Shown here: positions 24,349-38,640 of the stretch, in pieces
Layout: the number at the start of each line of letters is the position of its first letter
Numbering within the stretch: position 1 is the stretch's first letter
Assembly (NCBI RefSeq): GCF_016808095.1
Contig: NC_068970.1
Coordinates: 14,552,501 to 14,616,500, forward strand
Source of the DNA: Vigna angularis
Taxonomy: Eukaryota; Streptophyta; Magnoliopsida; Fabales; Fabaceae
Length of the DNA stretch: 64,000 nucleotides
Direction of reading: 5' to 3'
The notes under the pieces: generated by a model
What the model saw: only the letters and a program-made list of their open reading frames with translations
Database searches by the model: none
Told to the model about the DNA's origin: nothing
Position numbers and translations under genes: made by a program

Positions 24349-24562
24349 TATTTGGATTGATATTGGTATTTTCTTTATGTGTGTATGTGACGTAGACGGA
24401 TTCCACTTGACAAACAAGAGATGATTCATAACTTTGTAGATAATGGCAAAAATATTTGCATTGAGAGTGGTATTTATTTATGTGTGTATGTGAGGAGGAC
24501 CGCTTTTGATTACACCTTACAAACAAGACATTATTCATAATTTTGTAGATAATGGCAAAAAC
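24349..24562. repeat. Degenerate tandem duplication, about 105-bp unit
   Basis: Two units beginning ATTTGGATTGA and ATTTGCATTGA. Both contain TTATGTGTGTATGTGA, a block ending CAAACAAGA, and TTTGTAGATAATGGCAAAAA, with scattered substitutions and short indels. Confidence 0.75.
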
Positions 24563-25764
24563 ACAAATAATAAAAAGGAGATGAAATATAGTCACGAAGA
24601 TTTTATTGTCTCTGTAGTATTTTGTAGTCAAGTTTATATTATTATGTATATTTCTTTTGAAATTATTTAGTTTCATTGATAACTAGATATACATTTAGGG
24701 TGTAAATATTATTATTTAGATATTACATAAATTGGTCTTATCATTTTTAATTTATTATAATATAATATAAATAAATATCTATTATCTATAATTTAATGTA
24801 TTCAGTGGTGCTAGAAAACATGTTTTTTACCTAATCCCTGGAAGAAGAACGACAAATATAATATAGAAATTGTGTCAAAAAGAGTTTAGCACAAAAGATT
24901 ACAATTAAATGTAAAATAAAATATTTGATGACATTTTAGAAAATCAAATTAATATAGCATTACCATGTGATATCTGTCAACCTGTTAAAATGCTGTTTTC
25001 GAATGTATAAAAGCTCTGTTGCTACTTTGAGGATATTAAAAACTCTTTTTTATCCAGATTTATATTTGTGACATATTTTAAATTCATATTCATTAATATT
25101 TAATATATGGAAAGGAAGCAGTGATAATAATCTATGAAAGTGGATTTGTGGCATTTAGAAATTCATCACCAGTTACCTATTGCAATGAATCATTTATCAA
25201 TACCCTGAGATTTCTTACCCAAATGAGTTTATTGCTCAAGCTGATCCTGAAACTATTGCCTTATACATTAGTTGTTTTATGGAAGATATAATAAAAATAT
25301 ATTGCATTTACCAAAATAGTTTTCGAAACCAAACTCAAATCCTTCAAGATTGTATTTTCTGGGCCGAGTTGCTACGGATTTATGTATGGACCATCTTTCT
25401 ACAGTGCAATAAATGCACTTTAATACACTAAACAGAGGAAATGAAATAAAAATAAGAGAAATAATTTAACATACTAAACTTCCATTGTTTATCTACATTT
25501 ATTATTTTTAATTATTTAAAATTTAAATATATTAATGTAATTTTTCGTTACTTTCATGTATTTATTTTAGGAAATAATTTTATTCAAAATAAAACCAGAC
25601 ATTAAATTGAATAGGTTTCCTTACAAAATTTTAGATTTTAGTTTCTGAATAAAAATATATTTTAATATTTATAAAAAATAAATATATACAATTTTGTAAT
25701 AATAATTTTGAAAGAGTACAATGTAGAAATAAAGAAATGAAGCTTAAGTTAAAAAACAAATGCC

Positions 25765-25770
25765 ACGTGT
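25765..25770. promoter_or_regulatory. G-box (CACGTG) upstream of the epimerase gene
   Basis: A perfect CACGTG palindrome in the context GCCACGTGTA, 196 bases before the epimerase ATG. A second ACGTGG lies at about 25794-25799. G-boxes bind bZIP and bHLH factors; function here is inferred from position only. Confidence 0.4.
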
Positions 25771-25955
25771 ACTTTGGAAGCATCCTAATGGAAACGTGGT
25801 ATAAGTAAAACAGATATCTGAGTTGGGTGGTGGAAAGAAGCAAAAACGAAAAAGTAATCAGAGAAACCCTTTTGTATCCCTCATCATCGTCTTCCTCATC
25901 TTCATCAGATAAAAAAAAAACTCAAGCAGTGCTCATTGAAAGGTGTGGTAGTTGA

Positions 25956-25973
25956 ATGAAATGTCGCAGGTGA
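25956..25973 (+). promoter_or_regulatory. Five-codon upstream ORF overlapping the epimerase start
   Basis: ATG AAA TGT CGC AGG TGA, in a different frame, begins five bases before the main ATG (25961) and ends inside the coding region. If ribosomes use it, it would compete with the main start. Its ATG follows TTGA, a poor context, so leaky scanning is expected. Confidence 0.5.
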
Positions 25974-27250
25974 ATGAGCACCACGCGCCCTCAACGCCAG
26001 GGAAATTGAAGCCAGAAAAATCCCCGTACATCCACCACCGCCTCCGCATCCACTCCTCACTCTCCAAGCTCACTCTCTGGTCCTCCTTCTTTCTCGCATT
26101 CATCCTCTTCCTCTTTATCCTCTCCCCGCCGTCTCCCTCCGCCTCCCCCCGCCGCGCCCTTGGCGACTCCTGGGGTGGTTCCCACTGGGAGAAGCGCGTC
26201 GCCAAATCCGCTCGCCGCTCCACCTCCTCCAGCCTCACTGTGCTCGTCACCGGCGCCGCGGGCTTCGTGGGCACACACGTCTCCCTTGCCCTCAAGCGCC
26301 GCGGTGACGGCGTCCTCGGGCTCGACAACTTCAACCGCTACTACGACCCCAACCTCAAGCGCGCGCGCCAGCGCCTCCTCGACCGCGCCGGCGTATTCAT
26401 CGTCGATGGCGACATCAACGACGCCGTGCTCCTCCGCAAGCTCTTCGACGTCGTACCCTTCACGCACGTCATGCACTTGGCCGCGCAGGCCGGGGTCCGC
26501 TACGCGATGCAGAACCCTGGATCCTACGTTCACAGCAACATCGCAGGCTTCGTGAACCTTTTAGAGGCCTGCAAAAACGCGAACCCGCAGCCCTCGGTGG
26601 TTTGGGCCTCCTCCAGCTCTGTCTACGGGCTCAATTCGAAGGTTCCTTTCTCGGAGAAGGACCGTACAGATCAACCGGCGAGTCTCTACGCGGCAACGAA
26701 GAAGGCTGGCGAGGAAATCGCTCACAGCTATAACCACATATATGGGCTTTCCATAACTGGACTTCGGTTCTTCACGGTTTATGGGCCATGGGGTAGGCCC
26801 GACATGGCGTATTTCTTCTTCACGAAGGATATTCTCAAGGGAAAGCAGATTACCATATTTGAGTCCCCCGATGGTGGAACTGTGGCGAGGGATTTCACCT
26901 ACATTGACGATATTGTGAAGGGGTGTTTGGGGGCTTTGGATACGGCCAAGAAGAGTACTGGGAGTGGCGGGAAGAAGAAAGGGCCTGCGCAATTGAGGAT
27001 TTTTAATTTGGGGAATACTTCCCCTGTGCCTGTGAGTGAGCTTGTTGCGATTTTGGAGAAGCTTCTCAAGGTGAAAGCTAAGAAGAAGGTGCTTCCCATG
27101 CCAACAAATGGAGATGTGAAGTTCACTCATGCTAATATTAGTTTGGCCTACAGGGACCTTGGATACAGGCCTACCACTGATTTGGAGACCGGCCTCAGGA
27201 AGTTTGTGAAGTGGTACCTTGAATTTTACTCCAAGAAGAGCTCTTGGTGA
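25961..27250 (+). CDS. GAE: UDP-glucuronate 4-epimerase (GAE type), intronless
   Basis: Interconverts UDP-glucuronate and UDP-galacturonate in the Golgi, supplying the pectin precursor. One exon, 429 residues, the usual size for plant GAE proteins. It is a type II membrane protein: a short basic cytosolic N-terminus, a membrane segment at about 38-55 (LTLWSSFFLAFILFLFIL), a variable stem, then the extended SDR domain with NAD-binding TGAAGFVG (97-104), HLAAQAGVRYA, SSSSVYG, and the catalytic pair Y243-x3-K247 (YAATK). The start is the ATG at 25961; an upstream in-frame TTG is not used. A small uORF overlaps the start. Base composition changes within the gene: the first half is very rich in C/G at third positions (CTC, GCC, CGC) and the second half is not. 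I cannot tell which GAE paralogue it is. Confidence 0.95.
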   Translation: MSQVNEHHAPSTPGKLKPEKSPYIHHRLRIHSSLSKLTLWSSFFLAFILFLFILSPPSPSASPRRALGDSWGGSHWEKRVAKSARRSTSSSLTVLVTGAAGFVGTHVSLALKRRGDGVLGLDNFNRYYDPNLKRARQRLLDRAGVFIVDGDINDAVLLRKLFDVVPFTHVMHLAAQAGVRYAMQNPGSYVHSNIAGFVNLLEACKNANPQPSVVWASSSSVYGLNSKVPFSEKDRTDQPASLYAATKKAGEEIAHSYNHIYGLSITGLRFFTVYGPWGRPDMAYFFFTKDILKGKQITIFESPDGGTVARDFTYIDDIVKGCLGALDTAKKSTGSGGKKKGPAQLRIFNLGNTSPVPVSELVAILEKLLKVKAKKKVLPMPTNGDVKFTHANISLAYRDLGYRPTTDLETGLRKFVKWYLEFYSKKSSW

Positions 27251-29770
27251 ATGGTGATGTGATTCTTTTGCTTTGCTGCACAAGTCATTGTTCCCTGCCC
27301 CTATTCTTTTGGCGCCCTGTTGATGATTGTATTTGGGGGTTTAGGGGTTTAGGGTGATCTACCATCATGTTCTGCTCTGTCATTTTTCTTGTAATTTTGG
27401 GTTTTCTCATTTTCATTTGAATGCCGGCCTGCCTTTTAGGTTAGCCATTGTACATTTTTTAGTTGAGACTCTAGAGATCGAATTGATATTTTACTTATTT
27501 GTGCTTATGGACTTGCTTTGCTCTGATTTTGGTTTAAACTAGATTGTTATTTGGTTGATGAATTGTGTGTGTTCTGCATGTAATGCTAATTCTTGTGGGT
27601 ATTACATATGTTTGGTGCAGATTCTTGATGTTAGATGAGTGTGGTATTGTTGTAAATGCAGGTATAGACCTGTTTTGGTGACTCTGAATTATCAGGATTG
27701 TTGAACTGTCATTCAGAAGGCTATTTGATTTAACGTTCCTGCCTTCTGTGGATTCAATTTTGGGTTGATGACTGATTCATTAACAACTGACTTAAGAAAT
27801 GGTATTGAAACCAAGATAAAATGATAAATATATATTTGGTCATATATGGCATTATAGTCAGGTGGTTTGCGATGATATGCGAGGAAGTTTGATGGTTTCA
27901 ATTTGAATCAAATGCTTCCTGACACGTTTCTTTCATATTTTTCTGGGTTTAGTCTTTTCTGAAGGATCAAGAGTAGCTTAAACCAGATACAGATGCTTTG
28001 TGACCTTAATTTTATCAGTTTCGACTATGTACCTTCTGGATTTCGAAATAAGCTTTGGTCAAGTGCATGTGCGAGTAAATTGACATTTCAATTGCGAGTT
28101 GTTAAACCTACCGATGAATCGGTTTAGTAGGCAGTGAGCTGCAGCATTCGCTTTGACTTGCGTAATGCCCTCATCAGGTAGTTATACCATGAGGGGTTGC
28201 GATACGTAGTAGCTCAAAATTCTGGCATTCAGAGACTTTTATTAACTTTATTTTGTACTATTTTTTAAACTGTTTGTCGAGTTCAAGGTAAGTAAAACTT
28301 CATTTGTCAGCTAGAGTTGATTTACGACAGGCTATCTTGCTGCAACTGTTGCGTAGTTGGCAGACAGTGATTGAAGAAGCTTCATACCGGTGAAGTTGGA
28401 TTGTGAAGTCTTCATTCCTCGTTTTAGGCGACTCAATGATGATTCTTCTAAAGATTAAACAAAAGCTTCTTTTACTACAAGGGTGGGTCATCGGGTCGCC
28501 TCTCATCATCATGTGCCTTGTTGAGAGATTCCAACTCCCCACATGATATTCTGCTAGTTAGGTGATTCTAACTTGCAATTCCGAGCCATTTTTATGCGAG
28601 GAGCGAAAGGAAAGAGGTGAAGTAATAATAGCAGACCTCACCAATCGCTGACCGATACTGTTGTTCTTTATAGCACATCATGACTTGTGAATCTTGAAAT
28701 TCAATTCATATAAGCAACGCATAATAAATTGTTGATCAAGCTTTGTTCATTTTGTTAGCTGCTGGCTTACTCATCACCCTCAATGGAGGGTCATCTTGTG
28801 TTTCTCTTTTAACAATTTCATTTCCTCATAACCTAAGTAAACCAAACTCCTTTCGACTTTGCGATTATCTTGATGCAATTTTCTCTTGAATAATTTTGAT
28901 CTTTTCTAACACTTAGACATTTTCTCCCTATGATTCTAGATTCTTGACTATCAAGTGGTTGGTTGAGTAACATGTTGGAAGCTCCTTTAAGTAAGGAAAA
29001 ATATACATAAAAATAGTAAGAAAAGAACTTGTTAGAATAATTACTTTGTCATATTGTCTCTTACCAATTCGAAAATGCTTCATATAACTATTGTTCTACT
29101 AAAAAAACTGTTAATGTTTGCATCAACTATGAAGGATGCAATAGTTTACTTCAACTAAGATTTGTCCTCTTGTTCATTTTTTACGATTCTCTGGACTTAC
29201 GAACTGTTTCGATGGCAAATATTTAAATCAGTTGAGAAATTTAAGCTGGATATAAGGAGCCAAAAAAAAAGCTGGATATAGAATATTCGGTAATTAGGTT
29301 AATCTACTGGTCCTCTATTATGTTAAATATTAAAATTTAAGCATATTTAAAAGAATAATAATTATTCAGACGCGGAACATAGCTGATCTCCTTTTCAATG
29401 AAATACTCGTTCGTGAAGATTTGAAGCTTTGTGTAAGCTGAAAGGAGACGACCTTATTATTATTTTTGTGTAAAGAAATAAAATTTTGGACCAAGTCATA
29501 ATACAACACGATATTTGGTTTTGGTTGGAAATTAAAAGGAAGGGAAAAGAGAAAGAAAGAAAACAGTGAACGTAATATTTAATTCTGTTTTGTAAACAGC
29601 GTCATTTGCGAACGGTCATTTAATTTCACGTCACAACAGAAAGGGGCCATAGGTTAGATGGCATGTGCGTGCCTGCAATCCCAATAATGCATAGACAGAG
29701 AGATAGGTGATATTGAAGGATGGGCATGGCATAAGCACCCACCCTAGCGTTGCAAATTAGCGTGCTAACA
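27251..29770. other. Intergenic region (epimerase 3' side to maspardin 5' side)
   Basis: Includes the epimerase 3' UTR (roughly to 27550) and the promoter of the hydrolase gene. A small hairpin-forming pair CCCTCAT...ATGAGGG lies at 28168-28197. No gene recognised in the rest. Confidence 0.5.
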
Positions 29771-32700
29771 ATGAAAAGCGTCTTTTCGGCGCCCGGTGAT
29801 TACGTCCACTTCAAGTCCCAAGTCCCTCTTCACAAAATCCCAGTACGTTTCTATTTTCCCCTTTTCTTTCTCCGAATTGCACTTCTAGGTTTTACCCATA
29901 AATTCCGATATAGTTGCTTTTCTAATCAACAGATTGGAATTTCTACTCTTCTTTTCATCTCTTGCTTTTAAATTCTTAACAGATTGGCACTAAACAGTGG
30001 CGATATTACGATTTCGGACCAAAAGCTGTGCCTCCGCTTATATGTCTTCCCGGAACGGCTGGAACCGCTGATGTATATTATAAACAGATCATGTCATTAT
30101 CCATGAAGGTACCCATGCATATTCTGATTGCCTAAACATTATCACATCTAATGTGTTTCCACTGATGCGCTTTGAAATTACCTAATCTTCACTCACTCTA
30201 CTTCTCAGTGAATCTTATTTAAAATCGACTGCACTCTTGAAAGATTCTCTTGACTTTATGTTTTAATCTTAGTCATAAGTGGAAGATTACAGTTGTGTTT
30301 TGTTTTGATGCTTTAACTTTCATTCAATGCCTATTCACCATTTCTCTCTAGTCACGTGCAACTGCTTTGGAATGTGTGATAACAGTTTTACAAATGCGCA
30401 CTTAATTGTTAAGATTTGACTTGTGGACATTGGGAAATCCGAGGAGAGAAATATTGGAAGACATATAACATAACGTGAGCTTTGACCCAAATCCTTAGAA
30501 CAATCTATGTTAGTCAAAATGGGTCACGAGCTTTAAAGCAAGAGAACATAACTCTATCTCAATCCAAAAACTTAAGAAAATAGATATGTGGATCTTTCTC
30601 ATTACCCAACCTGTCTATTTTTCCATAATGTTAGACTCCATTTCATATATTAACTTCAATATTTTGCATGTTGAAATGGCAACATCCAAGCTTCTCCTTT
30701 TAAGTTGATATGTTCTCTTTCTTGTCACAAAGCCATTAGGCAACGGGTAGTTAACTTCAAAAGTGCTTTTCTGCAATTCTGCTGCTAAAGAAGAGAGCAA
30801 TAACCTAGAATCATCTAACTGCTGGATGCCTTATAGTTAGTGAAAAACTTGTTTTGAATATATAAAAGGTTTGCTAGGTATCTTTTATTAATCATAACTT
30901 GTAAGAAAGCTTAATTCTAATAGATAAGATTGAATTTTAGAAAATCATGCACAAAAGATTCTAGTTGTTATATGCACAGTTGATGGAGCCCAAGAATACA
31001 TGCCAAAAGTATAGTCTAAATGTTAGATCAATTCATTAATGGCCCAAAGACATGGGGATTTTACTACAAAAGAGCAAAGAGGGGGAACACGTGGAAGTTA
31101 GAGAGAGGAAGAGGTTGCTACCTGAGTGGAAGAATGGTAGGGTCAGAATGGGATTTATAGAGTATCCTGATGATGAAAAGGAAGGCAGTGCAAGCTACGA
31201 ATCTTTTCCGGCCACAGGCTTGGGGTCGTGGCTCAGGGAGCTGAGAGATATATTTTTACTTCTTTTCCTTCTTTTTTTTCCAGCATTGATAGCCTTTCTT
31301 TAGGGAATTGAATTACTCGCATTCCGACTTTTAATTGAATACCATTTTCAGATTCATTTCTTTGCTATTTCTATTTGCTTTCTATCTTCGTAACTGATAT
31401 ATACTTCTCTTATAACAAGGGAGAAGGGGTGTATTGAGCATTAGCAATGCAATTTGAGCTCTATACAATAAAATCTCGTTGCGTGTTGCCTACTAACAGG
31501 ATTGGGCTAAATTTTGTTTATTGATTAGGTGTATTCTTGTCTTTACTTCTTATTAATCCTTATTTTGTACAGGGTTACCGGGTCATATCTGTTGACATAC
31601 CTCGTGTATGGAATAATACTGAATGGATTCAAGCATTTGAAAAGTTCTTGGATGCTATTGATGTACACCATGTATGATCTCAAACTCATCTTGCTTTCTA
31701 CTACTAACATCTTACTCGGATGCTAAATCTATAAATTGTTTGCTTTAGAAGCCGCATATACCTTTTTTCGTATAAAAATTTGGATAACTTTATTCCATGT
31801 TGGAGACATTGATCATTCCAGTTAATGGAAAGCCCTACGTAGTTTGTCTTCAATTAAACAGTTCTTTTAAAATCTCTCGAGGTTCTTATAATTCAGTTTT
31901 TCACATCCTTAATCATATTTACTTTGGTTGTGCAAAGTTATAATTTTGTTGGGAGCGGTCATATGTTACTACTTTGGAATTTGGATATTGTGTATGATGT
32001 CTATATTTGTGTACCGTAAGGAGGAAAGGGCTCCTAGATATTTCCAACAATTTGTCTTATGATAAATGATTTTATTTGGCCAATCATTACAAGTCCAAGC
32101 TGAATCCTATCCCCAGCCAACTAACAGTCTTGGACCGTCAGCCCAAATATAGAGCTGTATATATTAAGGCTTAACACTCAGTTCGAGCCTCTTTGAACTT
32201 TCTCACTGAAAATTACTAATTGCAAGGAATCGAATGCTTATAATTAATTAAATTGATATATCTTCTTCCTTCCCAGATTTTTTAAGCGAAGTTCTTTTGC
32301 AATAAATTTGAAGCCTCAGCATGTGAGCCTAAATATATTCCAGCCCCACGTAAAATACCAGCTAGCCTGCTTTTAATGTTATCATGGTTGATCGAGACGT
32401 TGTTACTTGTAATATCATGCTTGGTTTTTTATATAGTTAAAATTTAGGTTTTTTTGGATAAAATTCCAAATGTTCTTACCACAACAATTTCAGTGGATGT
32501 TGTTTGCCACTGGAAATATATATTTTTTGTTTGGGTAAAACTCAAGTTCTTGTGCTATTATATTTTCATAGCTTGTATCCCGTTGGATTAATCTGTTCTG
32601 GAAGTTATATCTATCAAGTATCAACTATATACAAACAAATTATGTATGATGGTAATCTGTTCATGAAATTGCTCAGTATAAAATATGCTGTACACAGTGC

Positions 32701-34970
32701 ATGGTTTTAGTAGTTTACACAACAAATCTCTTCACTAACTGCTCAACATGTGTAGATGTCTGTCAATGTAATGTCATCTTTTGAATCTATAATCTTGTGA
32801 AATAGCTTTTAACAACTTTAGTAAATGTTCAGTAAATTAGTTTAATCTTTCTTACAGATACATCTTTATGGTACATCACTTGGAGGCTTCCTAGCCCAGC
32901 TCTTTGCACAGCATCGTCCTAGAAGAGTACGGTCTTTAGTTCTATCAAACACATTTTTGGAGACCCGGAGTTTCTCTGCTGCAATACCATGGGCACCAAT
33001 GTACTTTTCTCTCATTATTGTAAAGAGTAATAATATATATGCTAGAAATTAGCAAACTGTGTGCTGTCGTGCCCTTTTTATTCATGAAAGATAAACTGCT
33101 TTGTGTGTCACCTAGTGGAGTTCGTAGCAAATAAAAGCATCAATGATTACTTTACCGATACTTATACACGTTGGACAATTATATGCTCTGCCAAGAAATT
33201 ATGATAGGTAGTCACAAGGAAACTGGAATGATATCTTCAAAATTATATATTTATTCCTGTAATATTCCATTAAACTAAGCATCATCCATGATTACTATAG
33301 TGAGAACTTGCTAAATGGTATACTCGACCCTAGAATGATGAACCCCTTCCCTTAAACTTTTTGTCCAAGAAAAATGTCTCACTGTCCCCGCTTGGGAATT
33401 TGTTGTATACTTCCTGATAGTTCTTCATTAGATGTATTCTTTTTTCCACCTACTGATTCAGCTTTTCTATTGCATTTACAGTGTTAGTTGGACTCCTTCC
33501 TTTTTGCTGAAGCGGTATGTGCTGACAGGAATTCGAGACGGTCCCCATGAACCATTTATTGCAGATTCAGTGGACTTTGTTGTTTCTCAGGTAATCTTTT
33601 TCTTGCGTAATCAAATGCTTATGAGCAATCTGCAATTTTGCCTCAGTACGAAAGAATTTGTTTTTAGACAATAAATAAAGAGTTTCCATTATACTTTAGA
33701 CTGCGAGATTAATCAACTATCATCAGGCACTACATTTCCTGAAAATTTAATCTATACATCCTGTTTTTTAGAAGAGTTTCCGTTTATTGTGTTAAATATT
33801 TTCTTTGATTTACTTGATTCAGGTGGAAACCCTATCTAGAGAAGATTTGGCCTCCAGATTGTCGCTGACAACAGATGATGCTTCAGTGGGACCTCTCCTT
33901 CTTTCAGATTCGTTTATCACTATAATGGATGTATGTCATCCCAAGATATAATTGCCTATTTCTGTATAATGCTGATATCAAATGAATTTGTTTTTGCATA
34001 GATCTTTTTTATCTTAAAAAAATCTTAATTGTCGAATCTCTAGATCAATTGTAATCTAATTGTTTTGATGTGCCGTGTACAAGCGCTTTTTTTTTAGTAA
34101 TACTATTCCACTCTAGTTATGTTAAATTCTGCTGGTACCGGTAATTTCTATAATGCACCATCAATATATTTTGCTTGTGACATTTTAAGATAATATTGTC
34201 TCACTGCTTTATCATCATCATCATTATTATTATTATGGAAGGGTAGTATGGTACAAATTTTTTAATAACTCCACTTTCGTCCTTTTGTACATGACCTTTC
34301 TCCTTTCTTAAAGACTAATGACTACTGTGCAATTCCTCAACAACTTAAAGATCAACTGGGCGAAAGATATCCAGAGGCAAGGCGCGCATATTTGAAAACT
34401 GGTGGAGATTTCCCATTTCTTTCTAGACCTGATGAAGTGAACTTGCATCTTCAGGTATATATGTAGTATCGCACTTTTCTTATTTTACATGGGATTTGTT
34501 CTGACAATCGTGGGCTCATGGGTTTATCTTTTAACATGTCTATATCCTCATGGCAGTTACACCTCAGGCGTGTTGGTGTTGAAGCTCGGCCAGATTTGGT
34601 TCACAACATACCTAAGGGTGATCTTGGAGGAAGTCCTAGCAAAGAGAGTGACGAAGATGACTATGACAAGTCCCACGAAGACGATAGAGGGGGCTCAGAG
34701 AATTCACCTGCTGATTATGACATAAATCCTACCCCAGAAAGCTCGGGATCCGGTAATTTAGACAAGCAGCCACTTGATAATTCAGAATTTTGCCACTTGG
34801 ATCATGAACACGCCTTATATGCCCTTCCTGGTGGATTCAAAGGGAGAACGAACACTCCAGGAACTTCTGTACATTTCATGTGTCATATTGCTATTTTTCA
34901 TCTTCTTAATTACATCAGTTCACTGTACATTATCTGGAACTATTCATTGGAATTTAGTCAAGTTGTGTAA
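29771..34970 (+). CDS. Maspardin-like alpha/beta hydrolase (SPG21/ACP33 homologue)
   Basis: Eight exons: 29771-29842, 29983-30108, 31573-31671, 32858-33000, 33482-33590, 33823-33930, 34314-34454 and 34557-34970; all introns are GT-AG, all junctions keep frame, and the product is 403 residues. The start region reads MKSVFSAPGDYVHFKSQVPL. The alpha/beta hydrolase core has LICLPGTAGTADVYY (oxyanion-side loop), VISVDIPRVW, and the nucleophile-elbow-like GTSLGG with Ser106, then PWAPIVSWTPSFLLKRYVL and RPDEVNLHLQLHLRRVG. An acidic, Ser-rich tail follows (SKESDEDDYDKSHEDD). In animals maspardin is an endosome/trans-Golgi protein that binds CD4; its enzymatic role is unproven and the plant role is unknown. 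The last roughly 35 codons are hydrophobic and may be read into what is really an intron, so the C-terminus is uncertain. Intron 2 (30109-31572) is long and contains an unexplained open stretch. Confidence 0.9.
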
Positions 34971-37076
34971 GTTGGAATTCTTTGGAGATTCAATGTGTCA
35001 TGAGAACCGAGGGTGTGAAACAAAGCTATTGAGATTGACCGTATTGTGGATTGGATGTCTGAGTTCCTTTAGCTGGATGAACTTGAGATAGAGCGATGCT
35101 GTAAGTTATTACTTGCAATTTGAAGGTAGTGTTTAAACTGATAAATCATCAAATTTTATATTTCATGTTACAAGTATTTACGTGACCAAGAAATGTTTTG
35201 TGAAATTTTTCCTGTGTGTGTGTGTATATAATTTGACATTCTTCCTCTATTTATCTGTGAAGTCAGATAGTGGTCGCGTAACATTCTACCTTTTTATTTA
35301 AATAAGGTATTGAAATCAAATAACAGGCTAGAAAGATTGATGATAAACCACGACAATGTTGGTGGTATAAATGATATTGCCTTTGAATTTCTTAGACAAA
35401 GTTTCGCATTCGAATATTACAGATAAAAAGATAATATGATGAAATGGAAAACCTTATTTAAAATAATAGTTCAAGTTTCTCGACAGAAATTGGTTATTCT
35501 GATATTATTTACCTAGTTGGTACATAGTTCGCAGTACAAACCATTGCAGAATATTCTTTAGTTGTGTAATTCAACAGGCTTCTGCAGACAATATGGCTAA
35601 ACTGCGAATGATCAGAAAATATTGATTCTCAACCAAGTGGTTAAATTGTAGACTCAAATATGTGCTTAAGAACTGTTATTAACTTGTATCGCCAGATATT
35701 AATCTACCACGTTATGATACTGATCACTTGGCCTAAAGTCCACAAATCTAACATAACCAAAGATCCCATCTTGAAAGTTCTCGACATAAACCCGCTACTA
35801 TATGATTGATTAGCTTGGATTCACATTTCTTGGCAAGTATCTGACTTGTTTGGTGCATTATATTTTGGTGTTAAGGCTGATACTGACATCTTTTGTTGGT
35901 TTATCAGTTGTCATGACTTATGCAGAACATAAATAATATCTGAATCCGTAAGACTCTTCTGTATTAAGCTATATAACTGTGATTAAGTACCGCATTAAAC
36001 TTCTATCTTACTAATCCATGACTGAAACACCAGCACAAAAAGGAGTAAAAAATATTGCCGCAATTGTTATAACCCGTTCTTCAAAAGTGGTAGTTCTTGA
36101 CGCAAAACCTGTGCTTACATAACTTCTATAGAGCAGGGACTGTCGTGGTCAATTGTCATAACTAGCAATGTTCTTAAGGGAAAATCATTCTATACCCTTC
36201 GTTTAGTAACCGATATCGGAATTTCGCATAAACCCAGCGCATCTCTTGGTAAGAACTCTTGTAAATGACATCGTAATAGCACACGACAAATACTTCTATT
36301 TATCTTATTTATTTTATATAATTAAAAAACACGTGTAACCAAAAAAAGAGATTCAATATAAATACAAAAACATTACAAATAAAATTCAATAAAATATCCA
36401 AGTTATATTTTAAATTATAACAAATCATCAAAGTCAGGATATATTATTTACGTTCCAATAGAAAAAACAAATCCTTACACTGATTAAAATATGCAAAATT
36501 ATATTCACAACCCAAATTGTGTATTCAAATTTTAAGTACTAAATCAATGACAACTATTTCGATTTTTAAACTACATCCTTGACACTCCAAATTATTGGAA
36601 CATAAGGATTGGCCAAGCGAAAACATGACATAGCAACAGTATTTGGGGACTACTTTTCAAAAACTTCAGTATTAAAAAATAACCACCAAAGACTAACTCA
36701 CTTTCACTTGCATTTGTAACGATCTATCGGAAGCTAACTGTAATGCACAGATATATGGTACTTAAAGCAGTAAACATTGCGATCCATCAAAAGTCAAAAC
36801 TTCTCAGCATATATATTACTCGAAATTAAAACCAAAAACCGCAGTCAGCCATCTCTTTAAAAAGACAACCTCCAACAGCTAAAACAAAATAAAAACACCA
36901 CATTGATAAATAGACTTAACTACTTGGAAGTATCTTTCTCAGTCTAACCACAAGATCTTAGCGAATCTAAGACCACATTACCTATCCAGCCTAAATAAAC
37001 ATCAAAATGATCTGGCAAATTGCTAGCTCAACAGCTACTGCAAGGCAGTAAAAACCATGAAAGGTGCATGCATTCT
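34971..37076. other. Intergenic region between convergent genes
   Basis: Lies between the 3' ends of the maspardin-like gene (+) and the RPS13 gene (-). It should contain both 3' UTRs. No gene, RNA or repeat was recognised. Confidence 0.5.
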
Positions 37077-38539
<1,463 letters not shown>

Positions 38540-38580
38540 GGCTGGTGTTGTGACTTAGTTGAAGCTTTGCTTCTTCTGAT

Positions 38581-38640
38581 TAGGGTTGCGACGCTCTTCG
38601 GCACACTCCACTCTGAAAAACCCTAGAACCTGCGCCCTTG
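38581..38640 (-). promoter_or_regulatory. Telo-box-like motifs in the RPS13 leader/promoter
   Basis: AACCCTA on the minus strand (38587-38581) and AAACCCTA on the plus strand (38618-38625), 40-90 bases upstream of the RPS13 start. Telo boxes (AAACCCTA) are typical of plant ribosomal-protein gene promoters and leaders. Whether they lie in the promoter or the 5' UTR is not visible. Confidence 0.55.

Larger units (their letters stand above)
20344..25750. other. Long gene-free AT-rich region
   Basis: No gene recognised over about 5.4 kb. Visible structures are two long (AT)n tracts, a degenerate 100-bp tandem duplication (24349-24562), and a 10-bp perfect inverted repeat TAATGTAGCA...TGCTACATTA (22395-22433). 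A short open stretch at about 25196-25300, which includes the peptide YPEISYPNEFIAQADPE, may be a gene remnant that I could not name. Confidence 0.5.

Noticed and set aside
24134..24676. 180-codon minus-strand frame
   Set aside because: It includes a Tyr-Ile run made by an (AT)n microsatellite and is otherwise AT-rich with no recognisable domain.
26057..26533. Long antisense and shifted frames over the epimerase gene
   Set aside because: Shadows caused by the GC-rich first half of the true gene.
28168..28197. Hairpin CCCTCAT...ATGAGGG as a microRNA precursor
   Set aside because: The stem is only seven pairs; too short for a plant miRNA precursor and no extended complementarity was seen.
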